Part shown: positions 1 through 3,556 of the stretch, piece after piece | Layout of the letters: each line of letters begins with the position of its first letter | How positions within the stretch are numbered: position 1 is the first letter of the stretch | Made by a program: the position numbers and the translations under genes | Source: Phycisphaerales bacterium | Lineage (GTDB): Bacteria; Planctomycetota; Phycisphaerae; Phycisphaerales; UBA1924 | Reading direction: 5' to 3' | Length of the DNA: 7,143 bases | NCBI GenBank assembly: GCA_030680655.1 | Contig: JAUXUZ010000537.1 | Span: 1 to 7,143 of the forward strand | Notes under the pieces: model-generated | Database searches by the model: none | Seen by the model: the letters and a program-made list of their open reading frames with translations, nothing else | What the model was told of the DNA's origin: nothing

Positions 1-36
1 CCCCACCCCCCCTCCACCCCCCCTCCACCCCCCTCT
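1..36. repeat. C-rich 11-bp microrepeat, possible G-quadruplex on the - strand
   Basis: The unit CCCCCCCTCCA occurs at 6-16 and 17-27, followed by a partial copy at 28-33 and preceded by CCCCA. The - strand therefore has four runs of four or more G separated by short TGGA-type spacers, which fits the usual G-quadruplex pattern. It lies about 90 bp upstream of the first STAS gene. Because it starts at the window edge, its true length is unknown. Any regulatory role is inference. Confidence 0.6.
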
Positions 37-126
37 TTGCGGTGCACAGGGCGTTTTCGGTTAGTCCGCACGTTACAGGGCAAGGTCGCTAGCATGGTTC
101 GTGTGAGGAGAGAACAGGGGATTCTC

Positions 127-510
127 ATGACCCACGCTCACGACAACGCGACGAAACTGACCGTGCACGCGGGGCCGCAGGCACCAGACGGGGTGGTGGT
201 TGTGGCGTTGCGTGGCTCGGCGGATATCCACAGTGATGCCGTGCTCGAGGAAGCCCTGGAACGCGTGGAGGTCGCCAAGCCGCGCCGGGTGGTGTTCGAC
301 CTGCGCGGGCTGGACATCCTGACGAGCCTGGCGATCGGTGTGCTGGTCGGCTTCCGCGCACGCGTGCTCCACCGCGGCGGGACGGTGGTGATGGCGTGCG
401 TGCCCGAGCCGATCGTCAAGTCGATGCGGTTCACGCGTGTCTCGGCGCTCTTCCAGTGCTTCCGCACGGTGGAGGAGGCGCACGCGAGCGGTGGCGGGAC
501 GCGGGTGTAG
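127..510 (+). CDS. STAS-domain protein, anti-anti-sigma-factor-like (first of a tandem pair)
   Basis: This encodes a 127-aa cytoplasmic protein with no signal peptide or membrane segment; one STAS domain fills almost all of it. STAS features seen are a strand VVVVALRG (about 23-30), a strand RRVVFDLRGLDIL (53-65), the switch segment LTSLAIGVL (65-73) leading into a helix, and a strand TVVMACV (86-92). Single-domain STAS proteins of the SpoIIAA/RsbV/RsbS type bind switch kinases or anti-sigma factors. The SpoIIAA-type D-S-S-G phosphorylation motif is not intact here: the local sequence is L-T-S-L-A, so it is unclear whether Ser67 is a phosphoacceptor. The ATG at 127 is preferred because AGGGG (116-120) lies 6 nt upstream; an in-frame ATG at 94 is possible. 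No kinase, phosphatase or sigma gene is in the window, so the partner is unknown. Confidence 0.85.
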   Translation: MTHAHDNATKLTVHAGPQAPDGVVVVALRGSADIHSDAVLEEALERVEVAKPRRVVFDLRGLDILTSLAIGVLVGFRARVLHRGGTVVMACVPEPIVKSMRFTRVSALFQCFRTVEEAHASGGGTRV

Positions 511-517
511 CCGTTCG

Positions 518-529
518 CGCCGATCGGCG
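518..529. other. 12-bp perfect palindrome between the STAS genes
   Basis: CGCCGATCGGCG is its own reverse complement and lies 8 nt after the first STAS stop codon. A stretch containing TTTT follows at 536-540. It could be a small operator or a weak terminator (4-bp stem, GATC loop). Such palindromes also arise by chance in GC-rich DNA. Confidence 0.3.
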
Positions 530-549
530 GTGCTACTTTTCTCCCTCTC

Positions 550-569
550 AGCCGGTCTCACCACCGGCT
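550..569 (+). other. Hairpin in the leader of the second STAS gene
   Basis: AGCCGGT (550-556) pairs perfectly with ACCGGCT (563-569) around a 6-nt loop, ending 16 nt before the Shine-Dalgarno sequence of the second STAS gene. There is no following U-tract, so it is not a classical terminator. If the two genes are co-transcribed, it could act in RNA processing or in setting the relative output of the two proteins. That role is inference. Confidence 0.4.
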
Positions 570-585
570 TGACCGATGTCACCGC

Positions 586-592
586 AGGGAGG
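586..592 (+). promoter_or_regulatory. Shine-Dalgarno AGGGAGG that decides a GTG start
   Basis: AGGGAGG lies 7 nt upstream of the GTG at 600, the ideal spacing. An in-frame ATG at 576 lies upstream of this site and has no comparable site before it, so the GTG is the better start for the second STAS gene. Confidence 0.75.
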
Positions 593-599
593 CCACGAC

Positions 600-965
600 G
601 TGCTCCGAGCAACTACGACCGCAGCCCCCGACATCGACGGTGTGATCGTGCACCTGGCCGGCACCGCCGGCATGGCCGAGGCCGACCAGCTTGAGATGCT
701 GCTCAACGGGATCGCCGCGGGCCGCCCGCGCCGCGTGGTCTTTGACTTCACGGGCCTTGAGCTGCTCACGAGCATCTGCATCGGCGAGCTGATCACCTTC
801 CGCAAGACGGTGCGGGTTGAGACCGAGGCGAGCGGCGCGGCCGGGCGCGTCGTGATCGCCGGCGCGGTGAAGGGGATCAACCAGAGCCTGCGTTTCACGC
901 GGCTGGATGAGCTCTTTGACCTCTACCCCGATGTGGCGACCGCGCGGGCCGCGCTCAAGGCGTGA
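600..965 (+). CDS. STAS-domain protein, anti-anti-sigma-factor-like (second of a tandem pair)
   Basis: This encodes a 121-aa soluble protein, clearly paralogous to its upstream neighbour. Shared blocks in the same order are RRVVFD, a GL-x-x-LTS segment, IG followed by L and FR, a Val-rich strand (GRVVIAGAV, 82-90) and S-x-RFTR near residues 96-101. The switch segment reads LLTSICIGELITF (55-67); as in the first copy, the SpoIIAA-type D-S-S-G is replaced. The product probably acts in a partner-switching pathway, binding an anti-sigma factor, switch kinase or other regulator. The GTG start is chosen from the Shine-Dalgarno at 586-592; an ATG at 576 would add 8 residues. The genes are 89 nt apart, so co-transcription is likely but not certain. 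Two non-identical copies side by side may bind different partners or form a heteromer. Confidence 0.85.
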   Translation: MLRATTTAAPDIDGVIVHLAGTAGMAEADQLEMLLNGIAAGRPRRVVFDFTGLELLTSICIGELITFRKTVRVETEASGAAGRVVIAGAVKGINQSLRFTRLDELFDLYPDVATARAALKA

Positions 966-979
966 AGGCCGCAAGGCGT

Positions 980-1112
980 TTCACCACAGAGACACAGAGT
1001 CACAGAGAAAGGCAAAGAGAAAAGCCCCGAGCATCGTGCCCGGGGCTCTGGAGTCTGCATCTGACACAGTCTTCTCTCTCTCTTCTCTGTGTCTTTGTGT
1101 CTCTGTGGTGAA
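980..1112. repeat. Inverted pair of the TTCACCACAGAGACACAGAG dispersed repeat
   Basis: The left arm 980-1009 and the reverse complement of 1083-1112 match at 28 of 30 positions. They enclose a 73-nt centre with its own hairpin (1023-1047). The left arm starts 15 nt after the second STAS stop and the right arm ends 6 nt before the stop of the convergent FN3 gene, so the element fills the whole intergenic space. Repeats beginning TTCACCACAGAGACAC are, to my knowledge, scattered through intergenic DNA of planctomycetes and other bacteria. Here they probably form a large cruciform or RNA stem serving both convergent transcripts. Confidence 0.85.
1023..1047. terminator. GC-rich hairpin at the centre of the inverted repeat, possible bidirectional terminator
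   Basis: AGCCCCG (1023-1029) pairs with CGGGGCT (1041-1047) around an 11-nt loop. On the - strand the 5' side is followed, after a short gap, by TTTCTCTTTGCCTTTCTC, a pyrimidine-rich stretch. It lies between convergent genes, where a bidirectional terminator is expected. Neither side has a clean U-run, so the call is tentative. Confidence 0.45.
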
Positions 1113-1117
1113 GCTGC

Positions 1118-1795
1118 TTACGCCGCGATCTTCACGCTCTTGACAAACGCCTCGCCGTCGGCCCCGTGGCCGAAGGCGATGCTGACGGCCTGGCTCGGCG
1201 TGCCGTTGATGTTGCTGCGCTGCGCGGTGATCTGGTACTGCACCACCGCCGCGGTGGGCACATCGGTGTCGAGGAACGAACGGGTGGACGTGATGCCGGC
1301 CTGAATCCACGCGCCGGTTGAGCCCACGCGGCGCTTGACGATGTAGACCGTGCCCGTCGTCGTCGCGGGGTTGTTGCACTTCCAGATGAGCTTGAGGTTG
1401 CCGTTGTTGGTGTTGAGCGTCGCCTTGACCTCGAACGGCTGGCCGGGGGGCACGTTCCCGACGGGCGTCTTCGGTGCGGGGATGTCCGCATCGAGGTAGA
1501 TGTTGGCGGGGTTGCTCTGCGTCAGCGCGAAGCGGCGGATGATCCCCAGGTCGTCCATCGTGAGCGAGCGGGTATCGGCCTTCTGCTCGCGCCACGCGAG
1601 CCGCGCCTTGCCCAGCGCGGCCTCCGCCTCCGTGAGCTCGTTCCACTTCTTCGCCAGGTCATCGGCTGAGGCGACGTACGCGGTGCGCTGGGCTGCGCTG
1701 AGCCCGATGGTGGTCGCATCCTCCCACGTGTTGGCGTGCGAGGCGACCCAGGCGCGGAAGAGTGCATCGGCAGAGGGCGGAACTTGATTCGACAT
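1118..1795 (-). CDS. Fibronectin type III domain protein with an alpha-helical N-terminal half
   Basis: This encodes a 225-aa protein without a signal peptide. Residues about 8-75 look helical and Ala/Glu/Lys-rich. Residues about 117-208 match a fibronectin type III fold: LKLIWKC strand (134-140), TVYIVKRR (149-156), SFLDTDVP (173-180), QYQITAQR (187-193), then G-T-P-S before the last strand. FN3 domains are beta-sandwiches that mediate protein or surface contacts. From memory, similar helix-plus-FN3 proteins of about 220 aa are conserved hypotheticals in Planctomycetota; their role is not known to me. The start at 1795 is set by AGGAG 7 nt upstream (1803-1807). The frame stays open upstream to 2224, but all three - frames are open there through GC-rich repeats, so an N-terminal extension is not supported. 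Confidence 0.8.
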   Translation of the reverse strand: MSNQVPPSADALFRAWVASHANTWEDATTIGLSAAQRTAYVASADDLAKKWNELTEAEAALGKARLAWREQKADTRSLTMDDLGIIRRFALTQSNPANIYLDADIPAPKTPVGNVPPGQPFEVKATLNTNNGNLKLIWKCNNPATTTGTVYIVKRRVGSTGAWIQAGITSTRSFLDTDVPTAAVVQYQITAQRSNINGTPSQAVSIAFGHGADGEAFVKSVKIAA

Positions 1796-2053
1796 CGGGG
1801 CGCTCCTGTATGGAGGGTGGGGGGTGAAAGAGAACGAGCGATTCTGGAACGGGGACCAACCAGCGATCGGCGGGATCGCACCCGTCCTTGACGGCTGCAG
1901 GAAAATAAAGTGACTTTCTTCCCCTCGTTCGTCCCCCCCCCCGGTTATCGCACCCCTCCCTTTCCCCAAGACCCGCGAAAGACCCGCTAACCACCGCGCA
2001 GCCCCGTCACAGGCCGGATAAACCGCCCCGCCTGCTCGTTTCTGCGGCTTGGA
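1796..2053. other. Upstream region of the FN3 gene without a convincing gene
   Basis: This is non-coding sequence between the FN3 start and the 21-bp array. It contains a run of ten C at 1933-1942 and a pair of direct repeats GACCCGCGAAA/GACCCGCTAAC at 1970-1991 that resemble the core of the neighbouring array units. The FN3 promoter must lie here or further upstream, but I cannot single out a -35/-10 pair. Confidence 0.5.
1803..1807 (-). promoter_or_regulatory. Shine-Dalgarno AGGAG of the FN3 gene
   Basis: On the - strand AGGAG stands 7 nt before the ATG at 1795. It decides between this start and upstream in-frame starts that would translate the 21-bp repeat array. Confidence 0.75.
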
Positions 2054-2200
2054 GGAACCCGCGAGCTGCGCAGAGAAACCCGCCGGGCGGTCGGAGGAAC
2101 CCGCGAGCAACCCCGGGGAATCCGCACGCGGGTAAGAGGAATCCGCGAACGACGCACAGGAACCCGCAGGCAGCACAGGGGAACCCGCGAGCGCCGCACT
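2054..2200. repeat. Seven tandem 21-bp units with core GGAAYCCGCRRGC
   Basis: Units start at exactly 2054, 2075, 2096, 2117, 2138, 2159 and 2180. Positions 1, 3, 4 and 6-9 of the unit are invariant; position 2 is G in six of seven and position 5 is C in five and T in two. Positions 12-13 are GC in five of seven units, while the last 8 positions vary freely. A conserved core with a variable spacer at a fixed 21-bp step (two helical turns) suggests DNA-binding sites on one face, or amplification followed by drift. All three - strand frames are open through it as heptapeptide repeats, which follows from the period and GC content and does not show coding. Confidence 0.85.
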
Positions 2201-2211
2201 CGTGACTGTGG

Positions 2212-2230
2212 GGCAGGTTTTCAACCTGCC
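2212..2230. repeat. Hairpin repeat GGCAGGTT-TTC-AACCTGCC
   Basis: This is a perfect 8-bp stem with a 3-nt loop directly after the 21-bp array. It resembles the CAGGTT/AACCTG and CAGGCT/AGCCTG hairpins that I recall as common dispersed elements in planctomycete intergenic DNA. No gene on the + strand ends nearby, so a terminator role is unlikely for that strand. Confidence 0.6.
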
Positions 2231-2239
2231 TGCTTTTCC

Positions 2240-2275
2240 TTCCGGCTCCCGTGCGCTCCGCTCCCGTGCGCACGG
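2240..2275. repeat. 36-bp hairpin-forming dispersed repeat, copy 1
   Basis: It matches 6576-6611 at 31 of 36 positions, including the 17-nt block CGTGCGCTCCGCTCCCG. In this copy CCGTGCGC (2249-2256) pairs with GCGCACGG (2268-2275). The differences from copy 2 fall in the arms, not in the central block, and each copy can form a perfect stem. It is probably a REP-like intergenic element. Confidence 0.65.
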
Positions 2276-2441
2276 CTCATCGCTCGTCGCTCATACCTTC
2301 GAGGCCTTTTTTTAGGATGGGGTCGGGGCTCTGGCGGTTCAGGTGGCCGGAGATCGCTCTTGCCCAGACCCATGGGGGCCAAGGGCGCAAGGGATACTGA
2401 AGCCGGCTCAAACGACCCACCTTCAGTACCACGCACCCCTA
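2276..2441. other. Non-coding stretch between repeats and the lipoprotein promoter
   Basis: Beyond a GGCCTTTTTTT run at 2304-2314, I see no gene or clear regulatory site here. An open frame upstream of the lipoprotein start (from 2360) lacks a ribosome binding site and would bury the signal peptide. Confidence 0.45.
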
Positions 2442-2470
2442 TTGCACTCTCCGCGCCATCTTTGTACACT
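2442..2470 (+). promoter_or_regulatory. Candidate sigma-70-type promoter of the lipoprotein pair
   Basis: TTGCAC (2442-2447) and TACACT (2465-2470) are separated by exactly 17 nt. They match the -35 and -10 consensus at three and four of six positions. Transcription would begin about 7 nt after the -10, which is the A of the ATG at 2477, giving a leaderless or near-leaderless mRNA. The match is modest, so this is a prediction. Confidence 0.4.
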
Positions 2471-2476
2471 TTAACG

Positions 2477-2833
2477 ATGCGTGGACGAATAAATGGCGTC
2501 AGCATCGCGTTCATCGCCGCGACTATCTCGCTGGGGTCCGGTTGCGCATCAGACCAAGCTGCGAGGTACTTTGCCACTGAGCGGTATCCCGCCCGGCCTA
2601 CTGAGCAAGTTGAAGTACTGTCCTCGCCACCGGCTCGCTCGTATGAGATCATCGCAGAGTTTCAGTCGCGAGGTGAAACGTCCAAGGACATGCAGCGCAA
2701 GGCGGCCGAAGTGGGTGCCGATGCCGTGATCGTCGTTCACGCGGGAGGCAGCAGGGCAAAGGACGCACACTGGGCATCAGAGACAACGGGTACATACAAC
2801 CGGATCATCGGATCAGCCATTCGGTACAAGTGA
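2477..2833 (+). CDS. Small putative lipoprotein, first of a paralogous pair
   Basis: This encodes a 118-aa protein. Residues 1-22 form a lipoprotein-type signal (R2, R4, hydrophobic 8-19, then LGSGC), with Cys23 as the likely lipidated residue; the -3 position is Gly, so the lipobox is not ideal. The mature domain has a strand (EQVEVLSS, 43-50), a second strand (YEIIAEFQS, 56-64), a helix (DMQRKAAEVGA, 71-81) and a strand ADAVIVVHAG (81-90), ending in GSAIRYK. The strand-strand-helix-'GA-x-AVV'-strand order resembles small envelope domains of the DUF4156, YbjQ and RcsF type; this is a pattern match only. The ATG at 2477 starts the signal peptide and has no Shine-Dalgarno. The paralogous gene follows 9 nt downstream. 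Confidence 0.75.
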   Translation: MRGRINGVSIAFIAATISLGSGCASDQAARYFATERYPARPTEQVEVLSSPPARSYEIIAEFQSRGETSKDMQRKAAEVGADAVIVVHAGGSRAKDAHWASETTGTYNRIIGSAIRYK

Positions 2834-2842
2834 AGGAACCGC

Positions 2843-3178
2843 ATGAAGAAGAAGTTTGCCCTATCCCTCTTGTTGGCCGCTGCATTGTCGTCGGGGTCAT
2901 GCCAGTACGTGGACGTTACCAAAACGGGCAAGGAGGTTTTTCCCGCGACTCGCGCCGATGATGTTGAGATCCTCACCGTCGTTCCACGGGACCGCAGTTT
3001 CACAGAAATTGCGACAATCTCGACGAGAGACTGGGACCCGGGCGACACCGCGAAGATGCACAACGCGCTCCGAGAGAAAGCGGCGCCGCTGGGTGCGCAA
3101 GCAGTTGTCCTTAGCAATAGCGGTGTGAACCCCAACGGATGGCTGTGGGCTACCGGTACGGCGATCAGGTACAAATAG
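2843..3178 (+). CDS. Small putative lipoprotein, second of a paralogous pair
   Basis: This encodes a 111-aa protein. The N-terminus has MKKK, a hydrophobic stretch (FALSLLLAAALSS) and GSC, with Cys20 the probable lipidation site; Gly at -2 and Ser at -3 make the lipobox unusual, so cleavage by signal peptidase I cannot be ruled out. The mature domain parallels the upstream gene: VEILTVVP (41-48), FTEIATIST (53-61), a helix KMHNALREKAAPLGA (71-85), strand AQAVVLSNSG (85-94), and the same C-terminal AIRYK. AAGGAA (2833-2838) overlaps the previous stop and lies 4 nt before the ATG, so translation is probably coupled. The product is likely an envelope protein working with, or redundant to, its neighbour. 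No specific function can be assigned. Confidence 0.78.
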   Translation: MKKKFALSLLLAAALSSGSCQYVDVTKTGKEVFPATRADDVEILTVVPRDRSFTEIATISTRDWDPGDTAKMHNALREKAAPLGAQAVVLSNSGVNPNGWLWATGTAIRYK

Positions 3179-3195
3179 GACGGGGTTGTCGGATC

Positions 3196-3354
3196 GGCGG
3201 GTGGCCGGGCCCGCGCCACTGACTCTTCAAACCGGGTGGCACGGTCAACGGCTTTGCGTTGGCCGTGTGCTTAGCGTTCCCACTCCACGGCCAAGCCCCA
3301 AAGCAGGCTTGACCGTGCCACCCGATCCGCTCGGCCTCGGCCCGGCCACCCGCC
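3196..3354. repeat. 159-nt nested inverted repeat (long imperfect hairpin)
   Basis: Four arm pairs nest in order: GGCGGGTGGCCGGGCC (3196-3211) with 3339-3354, GGGTGGCACGGTCAA (3234-3248) with 3309-3323, GCTTTG (3251-3256) with 3299-3304, and TTGGCCGTG (3259-3267) with 3286-3294. All are perfect, 46 bp in total, with an 18-nt loop. The GGGTGGCACGGTC motif is one I recall as widespread in planctomycete intergenic DNA. The element begins 18 nt after the lipoprotein pair, so it may serve as its 3' structure or terminator. It has no coding content or visible target-site duplication. A MITE-like or REP-like origin is inference. Confidence 0.85.
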
Positions 3355-3356
3355 GC

Positions 3357-3440
3357 CTGCCTGAGAGTTGAGCAGGCCTGCTGAAGAGTCAATCAGGCCT
3401 GTTTGAGCGACAAACGGGCCTGAGAGTGAGAAGACGAGGT
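3357..3440. repeat. Four 21-bp units with palindromic CAGGCCTG junctions
   Basis: Units begin with CTG at 3357, 3378, 3399 and 3420, and most end in GGC. Another CTG falls in phase at 3462 after one unrelated unit. Junctions form phased palindromes: AGCAGGCCTGCT (3371-3382), CAGGCCTG (3394-3401), and the related CGGGCCTG at 3415-3422. The period equals that of the array at 2054-2200, but the sequence is different. It lies about 120-200 bp upstream of the EF-hand/His-Trp repeat gene and abuts the nested inverted repeat. Confidence 0.75.
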
Positions 3441-3499
3441 CAACTTTGTTCGCCAAGCGGGCTGCTTTGGAGAGAGTTGCACTTGGCCGGACTTGGGCC

Positions 3500-3537
3500 T
3501 TGACAGTGACGGAATACTCTGTTAGTGTTGCTGTCAA
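3500..3537. promoter_or_regulatory. TTGACAG-N24-CTGTCAA dyad: candidate promoter or operator
   Basis: TTGACAG (3500-3506) and CTGTCAA (3531-3537) are perfect inverted arms with centres 31 nt apart, about three helical turns. The left arm contains a consensus -35 TTGACA; with 17-nt spacing the -10 would be TAGTGT (3523-3528), only three of six. It ends 20 nt before the ATG of the downstream gene. It could be a promoter, a repressor dyad, or both. Confidence 0.4.
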
Positions 3538-3556
3538 TCCACTTATTGGAGCAGTG

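Noticed and set aside
73..612. A 179-codon open frame on the - strand opposite the first STAS gene
   Set aside because: It is a His/Arg-rich shadow frame; the STAS gene on the + strand has clear family motifs.
1933..1942. Run of ten C as a phase-variation tract
   Set aside because: It lies outside any supported coding region and no promoter spacer could be assigned around it.
2054..2200. CRISPR array
   Set aside because: The units are 21 bp with an 8-bp variable part, far too short for repeats and spacers, and no cas gene is present.
1796..2224. N-terminal extension of the FN3 protein, in frame up to 2224
   Set aside because: A well-spaced AGGAG precedes the ATG at 1795. The upstream part is low-complexity, passes through the 21-bp array, and the other two - frames are open there too.
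1987..2273. Two further - strand open frames encoding heptapeptide repeats across the 21-bp array
   Set aside because: A 21-bp period makes heptad repeats in every frame and GC content keeps stops rare; no ribosome binding site or conserved reading frame is visible.
2221..2652. A 143-codon open frame on the - strand antisense to the first lipoprotein gene
   Set aside because: It overlaps a gene with a clear signal peptide on the + strand, runs through hairpin repeats and has Arg/Pro-rich non-coding-type composition.
2737..3219. A 160-codon open frame on the - strand antisense to both lipoprotein genes
   Set aside because: It is a shadow of two better-supported genes that have a Shine-Dalgarno or signal peptide and a shared paralogous domain.
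3446..3556. A 37-residue N-terminal extension of the repeat protein from TTG 3446
   Set aside because: It would place sequence ahead of a clean signal peptide, and GGAG stands 5 nt before the ATG at 3557.
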